The translations under genes and the position numbers were made by a program. This document shows, in pieces, positions 34,186-48,715 of a stretch of 64,000 nucleotides of DNA. A model generated the notes under the pieces. It saw only the letters and a list, made by a program, of their open reading frames with translations, made no database searches and was not told the origin of the DNA. This stretch comes from Erythroxylum novogranatense (taxonomy: Eukaryota; Streptophyta; Magnoliopsida; Malpighiales; Erythroxylaceae). Positions within the stretch are counted from its first letter, which is position 1; every line of letters starts with the position of its first letter. The stretch is taken from NCBI GenBank assembly GCA_029891385.1, contig CM057231.1, forward strand, positions 67,472,990 through 67,536,989, given 5' to 3'.

Positions 34186-35026
34186 ATTTTCCGAAATTGA
34201 AGATGATTGTTTAATTGAAGATTTTTTAGGTTTTAATTTTAAAGAACTGGTAATTGACTGATTGAAATTTAGAGACTAAGAATTGTGAAATTATAAGAAT
34301 GGAAATTCATAATTAATTTCGAAAGTACTCGAAATCGGATGGCGATTTAATAGTAAATATGGTTTATAATTGGAATGTAACTTTGGAGAATTTGGAATAT
34401 AGTCAATTGAATTGCATTAAGGTATAAGAAATTGCTATCAAATTTTGAGAGAAAGAGTTATATTGGAAAGAGTCGGGAATTAGATCGGGAATGTCATAAC
34501 ATGTATAGTATTTATCGCATTTATTAAATATGCATTATTGACTATTGAAATTGGTATAATTGGTAATGTGAGATTATTTGACTGTTTTTAAAGGCACCGC
34601 TGAAGCAATTCCACGGTATCTTTGGGACTTCAGTGCTGTAGCTCGGAAGTGCAGGTGAGTAACCTAGTTGGTTTCTCAGCCTATATGTGTTTAATTGTAT
34701 GTACTTATGCCATGTGGAGTTAAGGATGGATATATGTGATTGCTATTGATTGATTTTGGACCATGGGTGTTCGAAATATTGAAAATGTGATATTGAAGTG
34801 TTAAATTGAGTAAATGTTATGGATGCATCAGTGAAATTGAATTGAATCTGCATATGATTGAAATAACGGACCAAAGGTCCGAAGAAATAAAAAATGGTAC
34901 TGAAATGGAAACTGACTGAAAATGAAAAGTGACATATGCATTCATGCATAATTGAACGATCAGATAAAGATAGTTGTTGACCTGAGATGCCACTGTACTG
35001 AACCGAGCTTTGAGCTCAAGGGGACT

Positions 35027-35161
35027 AGTGCATACCCAGAGGGCTCTCCTATCCCTAATGTGAGTGGGCAGTAGTGCACACCCAGAGGGCTCTCCTACTT
35101 GCAAAAATGCGAATCATTTCTTGAGCCGGGGAGTTAGTGCATACCCAGAGGGCTCTCCTAC
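35027..35161 (+). repeat. Triple repeat in LTR D
   Basis: AGTGCATACCCAGAGGGCTC recurs at 35027, 35073 (CACACCC variant) and 35136, each followed by TCCTA. The spacings are 46 and 63 bp. The 3' LTR keeps the array near 41175-41310 with changed CAG positions. Confidence 0.8.
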
Positions 35162-35800
35162 TCCTTAGATGCGTCCGATTTCTGATAAGTGATAGGCGCT
35201 CAGTCACAACAACAAAAAGAAAATGAAAGTGTCACATGCACATTGCATATATGAATGATCAAATGTGAATTGTGTGAGAGCCGAAACGCCTCATAGTCGT
35301 GAAATTGATTGCATGGGATTTGATGAATGTGCTAATATGTGATATAATGTGAATTGTATGTATATGCATGAGTTGGGTGGACCATCGATGATGGTTTCTC
35401 ACTGAGTTCGTAAACTCACCCAATATTGCAATTATTTTTCAGGAATTGAAGAGTACCCCGTTAGTAAATCGGGAGTATGTTTGCAGGATTCAAGTGAAGG
35501 TCTGAAGTCGGGATCAGTTCGTGTCTACATTACATGTCTTTATTTTTGTAATAAAGTGTTTATTTGTACTTGTGAAATTGACCTCAGTGGCTTTTGAAAA
35601 TGTGTGTATTGAAATTGGATGTGATTGAATGAGTACCCAATTTGGGTATGGAATTCCGCATATGTGTTTTAGAAAAGAAAAAAAAGAATAATGTACCAAT
35701 TTCTGTATGAGTGGTTAGCACACCACCCTCGCGGGACACGGACTCGGATATCACCATCGATATTGGGTTCGGGTCTTGCGGGAGTGGGGTGTTACATTTG

Positions 35801-35813
35801 TGGTATCAGAGCC
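35801..35813 (+). other. Primer binding site of element D
   Basis: TGGTATCAGAGCC, four bases after the LTR, an exact Met-tRNA-complementary site. Confidence 0.9.
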
Positions 35814-38800
35814 CAGAAATACAATCTTACATGGGCGTTCTGAAAAAATGTGTCAAGTTACATGCATTTAAGTCATGTCATGGCAGACAGTGACAACTGA
35901 TCCCCAGTCTAGTATATGAGTCATATGTAGGAGCCTGTACCAATTGTTTCAGTCGTTAGAATTTGTGAGGGCATTGATGATATATCAGAATGGGATAAAT
36001 GCCAGTTGTGGATATCATGAAATCAAAAAAAGGTATATGATTCGATTTGACAAATGAAGATTGAGTGTATTGGTACTAGTGGATACATTATGGAAGGTGA
36101 TATCCGGGTTATACCCCCGGTATATCCTTGAATGTGAGATAGATTTGAATATGTTCTGAACTGATAGAGGAAATTATAGCTATGATAGAAATGACAAGAG
36201 TACAAGTGTATAATGTGGATGAAATGAAGGGTTATAATTGAGATTGATTACTGTGACGAGTGTTATGAAAAATGATTTATGACTGTGACTCGATTACATT
36301 AGAGAGAAATCAAGAATGATGGTATATATATGATGTTGCCTTTTAAGTGTGAAAATAGAAGGGTGCGATGTAATAATGAAAAGATTGAGAGGTAAGACAA
36401 TGATCTTGATAAGTGAAACAGATGTTCGGTTTAGTTGATTTGCTAAGTGAATACACACGATTATGGGAGCCCCATGGTAAGTGAAAATATTAACCAAATT
36501 GTCTAGTGTATGTAGAGATGGCATGAGAAGTAAATTAAGGGGATGATTGTAGTGTATAAAGTTGAATGAGAAAAGAAAGTGTTTATGAAATCAATTGAGA
36601 AAGAAGGAGACTGTTAATGTGGTACCAAAAGAAAGGTTATCTAAAGTTAAATGTGATTAAAGAGTTCTTAGTAGTATAAGCTATTAATGGGTAAATTGAT
36701 GAGAATACATTTTCAAATAAGATGTGATGATTATAGTGATTTATTGGGAATGAATTGAAATTGTTACATGTTGAGGACTTGATCATGATATAATCCTCAC
36801 GAGTGAGGATAGGTGGAAAAAAGAGTATTGTGTATCCTTAGTGTAAGTGACTAATTGGTACATCGATGCAATGATTTTTCTTGATACGGACCTCATTGAG
36901 CAGTATTAAAAGGATGTTACGATGATATGGATTATGGCATAGATTGATCTGCATGGGATATTGTGTATGGTTGGAAACCGAGTCCACGTGGCATAGAGAA
37001 TGGTGACAAGAAATGTGATGGTTGTGATATTGAGGAATTTCATAAGTAGTATTGATGAAAATAGTAAGAAATCTACTTGCAAAGAAGAATTTACTGAATT
37101 GGATTAAGTTGTTGAATGATTCAATTAAATAGTGATCAATGCAAGGATCAGATAGAGATAAATTTGGCATGAATTACAAGTTAATTTAGAGTCTTAATTC
37201 AGCGAGACTCGGCGTAAGAGGTAGAAAATGCTTTCATTATGATGATGAGATGAATCCAATTATGTAAGAGAATTCTTGAACATTAAGAAAATAGTAATTG
37301 CGAATATGAGGAGAAAATAGATTCGTGTATGATTTGTGTAATTATGTGTTGAAAATCTGAAATTGATTTGATGAATGTTTATTTAACTCAAAAGGACCTA
37401 TTGCAAATAAATTGGGTTATGTGGAGAAATTAGGGTAAAAGGAACATATGTCGAATATGTTGTGATGGAATTGAGAAAATTATAAGAAAATGGTTCTTCA
37501 TTGGAGACTTTTGATATTTAAAGAGTTATACAAATTGATCAACGGTATAAGGAATTTTGGATTGAAATTGTCCGAGGTGACAATGCCTAATAGTATTGTG
37601 CTCTTGAAAAGTAAAGTGTCTTGAGTGCATTCAGATTGGGAAATGATGAAGATCATCGATGATCGATTAAATGCATTTGAAAAGTAAAGAAGATAAATCA
37701 GCACGGATGAGGAAATTGTATCTATCTGAACTTCATAAGATTGAATTTGACCATGATTGAATAAATAGTGGATGAATTATTATTCAAAATGGCATTGAGA
37801 GACTTAATGACGATAGGGTATGGATACAATCTGAAATTGTTAGGACTTATATATGTATACGGGATTTGGAGATTTTGCATTATATACTGAAATTTTCTAG
37901 TAAAGGTTATACTGCAATCTGATGAAAGTGTGTAAAGTGATTTTTGTACCTTGGGACAAGTAAAACTTCATGGGCTGTATTTTGATTAATGATTTGAGAT
38001 CTGTTGTAATGAGTGTTGCTCTAAAAGCTTGGAGACAAAAATTGTACAGAAACAATTGAAGATGTCTACGAATGTGCAAATCAATAGTGATAGAGGTATT
38101 TTGTGAATTCGAAATATTTGAAAAGAATTAAGTGATTGAATAATTCAAATTATGCTAGTCATGAAATTAAATGGATTGAATAGGAAATTCAAATGAGATG
38201 ATCGCAATTTGAGCGATAAGGTTTTGATTGTATGACTGAGTAAAAATCGTCGAGCTAGCAAATGGGGCAAAAAGAAAGTATTATTTGTTATTGGAATTCC
38301 GAAACTGGTGTGTATATTTAAAAGATCGGCAAAGACTAAATTAAGGTGTTGACATTTGCGAATGTTATCGAGAAACTGTTAGAGAAATCGTGAGAAATGA
38401 TTAGAGTATTATGGTTTAGTACGAGCAAATCGAAAAAGGAATTGATAGTTTAGCGTGTTAAATCGAATGATTATAGGTGTGAGTAACCAACAGATTTGTC
38501 TGTTGGAGATAAATGTGAAATTGATATTTTGGAGTTAAATGAGACATGAGATTGAGGTAAAGTCCAGACTGATTGTATGCATATCAATCGTTATATTGGT
38601 GATTGAACTTTAAAGAAATGTAAGTTGATAATTGTGTAAGGAAATATTTTGAAATATACCGCCTCGGCCAAGATACACTGAAATAGAGATAAAGATAAAT
38701 TTGGGAGAAATGGAATTTGATATTAGTGGCCTTGATGTGACCGTGTTGTGAATCAATTTATGGATTTGCAAGTCAGTAGCAACCTAAAAGATGAATTGGA

Positions 38801-39055
38801 TTCGTAAAGTGTTATATGGACAGAAATAGGGAATATTGATATGATCAGAAGTGTGTGTTATTGGTGTTGAATGTGAAGAATTGCGAGTAATCATGAAGAA
38901 ACAGTTAAGACCGTGTTAAGTGATTATATTGATTCTAATGAATGGGCAGAAATTAGTCCTGTATTGAAAAAGATGAGAAACAGTATATGGTGATTGTATC
39001 GATTTCCCCTGCCTTTTTGATCGATTGTATATAAAATTTCTAGGACGAAATTTTT
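35814..39055 (+). other. Non-coding interior of element D
   Basis: 3.2 kb with no frame resembling gag or pol. The plus strand is strongly G-rich over C. For example, 36361-36420 has about 17 G and 4 C. It is either a LARD interior that never coded or a gypsy gag-pol decayed past recognition. Confidence 0.65.
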
Positions 39056-39071
39056 GTTAAGAGGGGAGAAA
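39056..39071 (+). other. Polypurine tract of element D
   Basis: AAGAGGGGAGAAA directly before the 3' LTR, preceded by GGACGAAATTTTTGTT, the usual Tekay context. Confidence 0.85.
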
Positions 39072-41941
39072 TGTAACATCCCGTCCCTGAGGGGAAGGGT
39101 AAATTGGTAAATTGGGACATGCTAGGTTATTGCATTGCATATTCGAAATGTAGACATTCGTTTGGCCTCTAATTGTAGAGGGCTGAGTTATTTGGCACAA
39201 GCATATGTAGGTACATACATGTATGACATATTCCCGATAAAATTGTGTGAATTGGAAATTGGGTAATAATTGTACAGATTATGATTCGATTAGTGAAGTG
39301 GAGTGGAAAATCGAATGCTAGAGGTTTGAAAAATGAAATTTGAGTGTAGGATCATGTGTTTTATATTTTTGAGGATTTATAGAAATTTTTCCAGAATTTT
39401 TAGAGTTATGGGTCCGGACCGAAAAATTGGCTTAATGATTGATAAATGGGATTCCGGTTCCAAAATTTGATTGACAAGGGGCACGATATAACTTGAATTA
39501 TGATTTGAGGATTTATTATTTATAATCATAGTGAAATCGGGAGAAAATCAGAATAAGAATTGGATTGTTAGACCTCAAGATTGGACTTGTGGCAATTAAA
39601 TTGCCAAACAAGCCCTAGGTCTCTTTGTTTATAAACCATCATCCTTTGAAATTGTCATCCACGAAACTCTTTTGCCTTGAAAGAAAATTTGATTATCTTC
39701 CTCCTTTCTCCTTTCGCGGATCATCATCGTTGCCCTTTTGTTTCCATTTCTGAAAATTGCTTCCTTCCTCATCATTTGCCTTACCCTAAGCTTGTGTTGG
39801 GAAAGAATGAAATTGGTAGAGAAATGAAGGGTAACCGTGGGTGTTGATTGAGTTAAGAGATTGGAGTTCTGGGTGGTTTGTGAAAGGTTGAAGACTCAAA
39901 TCAAGTAAGTTTCTACTCTATTGTGTTTGAAATTGTTTGATTCAGTGATTAATTGATGTATTTGAGAAATGAATTAGGATGAGTTTCGGATGATAGGGTT
40001 ATGAGAAAAAATGTTGATTTTTGAATTGGGTAATTGATGAATAACTAATATTTGATGGATTTAAGGTTAGGAATGAGTTTTGTTTAGTGTATGAACTGAT
40101 TTTGGAGTATTTAGAAAGGAAAGAAATGGATTTAAACGGGAAGATCGAGAATTTACGAGTTTACATGCAATTATCGATCGCACGCCGTGACGATGTGATG
40201 AACACGCCATGAGAGCGGGTTGCTTTCACTCTCAAGGGGCCTTGTCGTCATGTAAGCGAGGCGTGGTTACGCCGAGGAGAGAAGGGCGATGCATCGCGTA
40301 GCGAGGAGACTTCATGGCGAGCAATCATCTTGTGACGAGGGCGTCTGTTTTCGAAATTGAAGATGATTGTTTAATTGAAGATTTTTGAGGTTTTAATTTT
40401 AAAGAATTGGTTATTGACTGATTGGAATTTAGAGACTAAGAATTGTGAAAATATAAGAATGGAAATTCAGAATTAATTTCGAAAGTACTCGAAATCGGAT
40501 GGCGATTTAATAATAAATATGGTTTATAATTGGAATGTAACTTTGGAGAATTTGGAATATAGTCAATTGAATTGCATTAAGGTATACGAAATTGCTATCG
40601 AATTTTAAGAGAAAGAGTTATATTGGAAAGAGTCGGGAATTAGATCGGGAATGTCATAACATGTATAGTATTTATCGCATTTATTAAATATGCATTATTA
40701 CTATTGAAATTGGTATAATTGGTAATGTGAGATTATTTATTTGTTTTAAAGGCACCATTGGAGCAATTCCACGGTATCTTTGGGACTTCAGTGTAGCTTC
40801 GGAAGTGCGGTGAGTAACCTAGTTGGTTTCTCAGCTATATGTGTTTAATTGTATGTACTTATGCCATGTGGAGTTAAGGATAGATATATGTGATTCTTAT
40901 TGATTGATTTGAACCATGGGTGTTGAAATATTGAAAATGTGATATTGAAGTGTTAAATTGAGTAAATGTTATGGATGCATCGGTGAAATTGAATTGAATC
41001 GCATATGATTGAAATACGGACCAAAGGTCGAAGAAATGAAAAATGGTACGAAATGGAAACCGACTGAAAATGGAAAGTGACATATGCATTCATGCATAAT
41101 TGAGCGATCGAGATAAAGATAGTTGTTGACACGAGGCGCCATTTATCTTGGCGAGCTTTGAGCTCGAGGGACTAGTGCATACCGAGGCTCTCCTATCCCT
41201 AATGTGAGTGGGCGATGAGTGCACACCCGAGGGCTCTCCTACTTGCCAAAAATGCGAATACTGTTACTGAATCGAGGGGAGTTAGTGCATACCCAGAGGG
41301 CTCTCATACTCCTTAGATGCGTCCGATTTCTGATAAGTGATAGGCGCTCAGTCACAACAACGAAAAGAAAAAGAAAGCGTCACATGCACATTGCATATAT
41401 GAATGATCAAATGTGAATTGTGTGAGAGGCGAAACGCCTCATAGTCGTGAAATTGAATGCATGGGATTTGATGAATGTGCTAATATGTGATATAATGTGA
41501 ATTGTATGTATATGCATGAGTTGGGTGGACCATCGATGATGGTTTCTCCTTTGAGTTAAATAAACTCACCCAACATTGCAATTATTTTCAGAATTGAAGA
41601 GTACCCGTTAGTAAAGCGGGAGTATGTTTCTGAGATTCAAGTGAAGGTTTGAAATCGAGATCGGTTAGTATCAGCATTACATGTCTTTATTTTTGTAATA
41701 AAGTGTTTATTTGTATTTGTGAAATTGACCTCAGTGGCTTTTGAAAATGTGTGTATTGAAATTGGATGTGATTGAATGAGTACCCAATTTGGGTATGGAA
41801 TTCTGCGCATGTGTTTTAGAAGAAAAAAAAGAATAATGTACCGATTTCTGTATGAGTGGTTAGCACGCCACCCTCGCGGGCCACGAACTCAGATATCACC
41901 ATCGATATCGGGTTCGGGTCTTGCGGGAGTGGGGTGTTACA
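39072..41941 (+). repeat. 3' LTR of element D, complete
   Basis: 2870 bp from TGTAACATCCCG to GGGGTGTTACA. It is near-identical to the 5' LTR, but repeatedly shows CG or CGA where the 5' LTR has CAG or CTG. It is followed by AAAAT and E integrase codons. Confidence 0.9.
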
Positions 41942-42259
41942 AAAATACCTAGGGAATTGTGGACTGGCCGAGTGCCTTCATTGAGGCATTTGAGGACTTG
42001 GGGCTGCCCAGCCCATGTTCTAAAGCCTGAATCCACAAAGATGGAACCAAGGTCAGAAGTATGTTTGTTTGTAGGATATCCTACGGGAACTCAAGGGTAC
42101 TATTTATACAGTCCTTATGATAAGAAGGTATTTGTGTTGACAAATGCAACCTTCTTAGAGGAAGAGTTTGTGAAAAATCACAAAGGAAGAAGTGAAGTAG
42201 TACTAAAGGAGTTAGCTATTTCATCCAAACCAAGAGTTGTTTTGGATATGAAAGAATGA
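41942..42259 (+). pseudogene. Element E integrase C-terminal part
   Basis: KIPRELWTGRVPSLRHLRTWGCP and SEVCLFVGYPTGTQGYYLYS are the copia integrase C-terminal blocks. TGA at 42257 ends the frame. The catalytic core is absent, removed together with gag and protease by the deletion at 32892. The same segment in copy H is at 50105-50176 and 59423-59669. Confidence 0.88.
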
Positions 42260-43414
42260 GATGTCGAAATGGATTCAAGAGCTGAATCAGAAGTGCAACC
42301 TGAACATCAAGGTGTGCCTAGACGTAGTGGGAGGGTTGTGAGACAGCCAGATAGGTATCTGGGTTTAGGAGAAGGCTTAATTGCCATCTCGGACCAGAAG
42401 AAATAGATCCCATTACGTATACACGGCTATTAATGATGTTGATGCGGGAAAATGGCTCGGGCGATGGAATCGAAATAGATTCTATGTATACTAATGAAGT
42501 CAGGTCTTGTAGATCTACCACCAGGTCTAAAAGCCATAGGGTGTAAATGGATCTACAAAAGGAAAAAGGGATCGGATGGAAAGGTAGAGACCTTTAAAGC
42601 TAAATTGGTAGCTAAAAGTTATACTCAAAAGGAGGGTATAGACTATGAGGAGACTTTTTCTCCGGTTGCCATGCTTAAGTCCATCAGGATTCTTTTGGCC
42701 ATAGTAGCCTATTTCGATTATGAAATATGGCAAATGGATGTCAAGAACGCATTTCTTAATGGGGATCTTGAGGAGACCATTTATATGGCCCAACCAGAAG
42801 GATTCATTGAGCCAGGTAATGAGCATAAGGTTTGCAAGTTGCAAAGGTCCATTTATGGACTTAAGCAAGCATCTAGGTCTTGGAACATTAGGTTTGATAA
42901 GGCTATCAAAACCTATGGATTGATACAAAACCTAGATGAGCCTTGTGTTTATAAAAGAATAGAAGAAGATAAGGTTACTTTCTTAATCCTATATGTTGAT
43001 GACATTCTACTCATTAGGAATGATGTGGGAATGTTATCTGCGGTTAAGGGATGGCTGAATGAACAGTTTTCAATGAAGGATTTGGGAGAGGCTACCTATG
43101 TTCTAGGGATCAAACTTATAAGGGATCGAAAGAACAAGCAGATAGCTTTGTCTCAACTAACCTACATTGATAATATGCTCAATAAGTTTGCCATGCAAGA
43201 TTCCAAGAGGGGTTTTACTCCTACTAGACATGGAATTAAACTTTCAAAGGAACAAGAAGCTAAAACCCAAGAGGAGGTTGAACGCATGCGTAACATTCCA
43301 TATGCTTCAGTAGTTGGTAGTTTGATGTATGCAATGTTGTGCACTAGACTGGATATCTGTTACGCAGTGGGACTAGTAAACAGATTTCAATCCAATCCAA
43401 GAATGGAACATTAG
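42260..43414 (+). pseudogene. Element E reverse transcriptase
   Basis: After a frame-shifted stretch (about 42370-42490), an open frame of 306 codons from 42494 covers GCKWIYKRKKGSDGK, KAKLVAKSYTQKEG, WQMDVKNAFLNGDLEE, YGLKQASRSWNIRFD and the catalytic Y-V-D-D at 42992-43003. The core RT blocks are all intact. It stops at TAG (43412), where copy H has the same stop, so that stop is old and shared. Confidence 0.9.
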
Positions 43415-43941
43415 ATTGCGGTTAAGTGTATAATTAAGTATCTTCGTAGGACGAAGAACTTAATGCTTGTTTACTCTGGAAGTAATCTTATTCCGACAGG
43501 ATATACGGATTCTGATTTCCAATCAGATGTTGATTCAAGGAAATCAACTTTTGGTTCTATATTTACTTTAGGAGGTGAAGCCATAGTTTGGAGGAGTATG
43601 AGTATGTTGCTGCTTGTGAAGCAGAAAAGGAAGCACTCTGGCTCCGGAAGTTCCTAAATGATTTGGAGGTAGTTCCAGAGGCAGAAAAGGTCATTACACT
43701 TTATTGTGATAATAGTGGGGCAGTGGATAATTTTAAAGAACCTCAGAACCACAAAGCTGCCAAACACATTGAGCGAAAGTATCATCTTATAAGGGAGATA
43801 ATACAACGTGGAGAAGTGGATGTGGTAAAGATTCCCACCGAGCAAAACCTTGTTGATCCTTTCACAAAGACATTGACTCAAAAAAGCTTTGAGGGTCACC
43901 TAGAAGGGATGGGAATGAGGGATATGTCAAACTTGCTTTAG
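43415..43941 (+). pseudogene. Element E RNase H
   Basis: YTDSDFQSDVDSRKST holds the first Asp and TLYCDNSGAV another. About 38 bp present in copy H, which should lead into the EYV segment with the catalytic Glu, are missing near 43600. The end reads IPTEQNLVDPFTKTLTQKSF, then MRDMSNLL and TAG at 43939. Confidence 0.88.
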
Positions 43942-43955
43942 GGAAAGTGGGAGGT
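43942..43955 (+). other. Polypurine tract of element E
   Basis: GGAAAGTGGGAGG between the pol stop and the LTR. Confidence 0.82.
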
Positions 43956-46038
43956 TGTTGGACTTATGTAAATATAGTGCCCTGGAAAGCAAGTGTATTT
44001 ACATGTAACATTATCTTCTTGATTCTGATTTTATAATGAAAATATTTATTATTAATAAAACAAAAGAGTTTGGTTTTATCTGTATGAGCATTATATATCT
44101 GGTCATAAGATACCAAGATTCTTTTGTAAGTAATATATATATACATAGACATGTATGGGAGACATGTATATTATTAGAATCTGAATTAATTAATTCACAG
44201 TTGAATAATCAAGTTGGTCGCTTGATTATGGTTTAGACTGTGATGTTGCGATTATCTCCATATAAGTAAAGGAGTTTACTTGAGGAATGATGAGTTTCAT
44301 ATCATGATAGTAGTTGACTATCGATAATGGCACTATTAAATGAATGGGAATCAAGTATGTTTTCAAGAATAAAGTGGGTCGTTACTTTATTCTTAAAACA
44401 TACAACTTAACATTAAACTTATTATGAACCATAATCTTGATGAGTGGTGAACTCATATATGTTTCATTATAATTCTTGATATGATCGGAATGGATTTTTA
44501 CTGAGTATTAACCCGATGTGCGCATGTTGGAATTATTAATTGAAACATATATCGAGAACATTCACTCAAATAAAGAGTTTATAGTATTATCATCTCTTCT
44601 TGATGTTTTAAGGAGATTTGGTGATTAAACTGGCGCCAGTAGTTTGATGGACTAGCTACCCATCAATTCTTAACACTGAGATGAGATCTTATATGTTAAT
44701 CACCATACAAAGTAAAATGTGAGATCTAGAAGGAAAAACCAACATAAGGGAAAAACGATAATTTTACCCTTTGTTGCGCGGATGGTTATAATAAGGTTCT
44801 AAATAGGGTTTATAATTCGACATATTCTCATAATATTTAATAATTCAAGAGTTCAACTAATTTTCTTTAGTGGAATGACATTTAGTTAATAAACTAGAAT
44901 TAATTCAAATGAGATTGAATTAATTCTGGGCTTATTGGAGCTTGAATTATCAAAGTCCAATAAGATTTCCCACTTGGCTTTAAGGAAGGTTATCAAGCTA
45001 AGTAAGAAATATAAATGGAGGTTAAATAGAAGCCCATAATTGAATCTTGGGCTTGGTCTAATTAAAGAAGCCCAAATGTACATTTAGTAATGGGCTTGGT
45101 TTTGGTTTAATGTAATTAATTAGATTAATTATATTAAAACAATTTTTTTAAGAAGAAGATAGCAATTTCGGTTATTCCTAGGTTAAATGTGTAACCACAC
45201 ATTTGACATTAAAATGCTAAATAAAGATGGTCTTTATTATGGTTAATCATCATTAAATGGAGTTATGAACTTACCATTAAATGGTTTAATGGTTGTCTTT
45301 TAATATTGGCTTGCAACCTATTTGCATTCATTAGATTAAAGATGAAAGATGTACATTAGATGGACCATCTTCCTTCTTTCTTCTTGGCAAACCCGAAATT
45401 GGGTATTAAATTTTAGGTTATGGTCTTTTAAAATAGCCATCATAAAGATAAATGAAGATAATCTCATTTATTGGCTATTTTATGAGTGATTAAAGAAAGA
45501 AGTGATGCATTTGATGCCTCTCTCTCCTTCCATCCATGCATATACGAAATTCGTAGGCAAGAAAGAGTTCTTACATGTTCTTTACACCTTCTCTCCTTTC
45601 ATGAAAGAGAGAATCGAAAATACCAATTAAAAGAGTTTCAATTTTGCTTCTTCTTCTTCTAAGAAAATCTCCTCCAAACATTCTTCTCCTTTCCCACCAA
45701 AGGATTTTGTTAACCTAATTGTCCTTGAAAAACAGGTGGTAAATCTAATTGGTTAAGGATACTACAACAAGGAGAAAGTAGATTGCTAAAGGAAAAGAGT
45801 CAAAGGCAAAGGATTTGGATACACGAAGAGGGAGAGGATAGCCTAGCGAGGATTTAAAGCTTTAACGAAGGAGTCAGTAATACCCCTTATCTTGTTTATA
45901 TTTTATTATCCTTATACCATATCATGTATGGATTGGCTTGTTGATTTGGATTTGTTGCTTCTGCTGCAAGTAATGATTTCTTAAAAGTTTTAAAATCTAT
46001 CGTTTTTTTGAACAATGCATTTTTTTTCCAATCCAACA
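43956..46038 (+). repeat. 3' LTR of copia element E
   Basis: 2083 bp from TGTTGGACTTATG to CCAATCCAACA. The outer flanks of the two E LTRs (GTTTC before 30388, CCTAG after 46038) differ, so the two halves probably came from separate insertions. Confidence 0.9.
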
Positions 46039-46525
46039 CCTAGACATAGTGAGAGGGTTGTGAGACAGCCAGATAGATATCTGGGTTTAGGAGAAGGTTT
46101 AATTTCCATCTCGAACCAAGAAGAAATAGATCTCATTACGTATACACAGGCTATTAATGATGTTGATGCAAGAAAATGGCTCAAGGCGATGGAATCGGAA
46201 ATAGATTCTATGTATACTAATGAAGTCTGGGTCCTTATAGATCTACCACCAGGTCTAAAAGCCATAGGGTGTAAATGGATCTACAAAAGAAAAAGGGGAT
46301 CGGATGGAAAGGTAGAGACCTTTAAAGCTAGATTGGTTGCTAAAGGCTATTCTCAAAAGGAGGGTATAGACTATGAGGAGACTTTTTCTCCGGTTGCCAT
46401 GCTTAAGTCCATTAGGATTCTTTTGGCCATAGCAACCTATTTCAATTATGAAATATGGCAAATGGATTTCAAGACCGCATTTCTTAATGGGGATCTTGAG
46501 GAGACCATTTATATGGCCCAACTAG
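46039..46525 (+). pseudogene. RT N-terminal fragment of another E/H-family copy
   Basis: It starts exactly after the E LTR with P-R-H-S, matching the P-R-R-S point in E and H. It continues through VVRQPDRYLGLGEGL, GCKWIYKRKRGSDGK and WQMDFKTAFLNGDLEE without a stop, until it is cut after Y-M-A-Q by the LTR of F. It is the right flank of an E insertion into a sibling element; the left flank has been lost. Confidence 0.82.
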
Positions 46526-48499
<1,974 letters not shown>

Positions 48500-48515
48500 A
48501 AATCTCCCACTTGAC

Positions 48516-48715
48516 CTAAAGCCAATCGCCTTTATATCTAATACCATACGAGAGTACATGAGAATCAAAGTTCTTCTGTGACAATGGCTTTGTCAATGGA
48601 TCAGCAATATTCTGCTCTGTGGGAATTCTCTCTATCTGCACATCACCTCGACCAACGATCTCCCTGATCAGGTGATATCTGCGGAGTACGTGTTTGGATC
48701 GTTGATCAGGTGACA
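48516..48715 (-). pseudogene. Element F RNase H tail
   Basis: RYHLIREIVGRGDVQIERIP, then TEQNIADPLTKPLSQKN and the end GIRYKGDWL match element B. Only the last 65 residues remain. Confidence 0.85.

Larger units (their letters stand above)
32893..35796 (+). repeat. 5' LTR of element D, left end truncated
   Basis: Aligns with 39100-41941. It contains a TATA-like box (33425), a GC-rich tract (33970-34185), the AGTGCATACCC triplet repeat and the CACCCTCGCGGGACACG stretch near its end. About 27 bp are missing from its start. Confidence 0.88.
32893..41941 (+). mobile_element. Tekay-like non-coding LTR element D (LARD type)
   Basis: Two direct LTRs of about 2.9 kb (32893-35796 and 39072-41941) end GGGGTGTTACA. 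The second begins TGTAACATCCCGTCCC, the typical Tekay/Del start, while the first lacks the initial 25-30 bp. A TGGTATCAGAGCC primer site and an AAGAGGGGAGAAA tract flank a 3.3-kb interior with no gag or pol. The right flank is E integrase coding sequence. A matching left target copy is absent because the left end was deleted. Confidence 0.88.
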
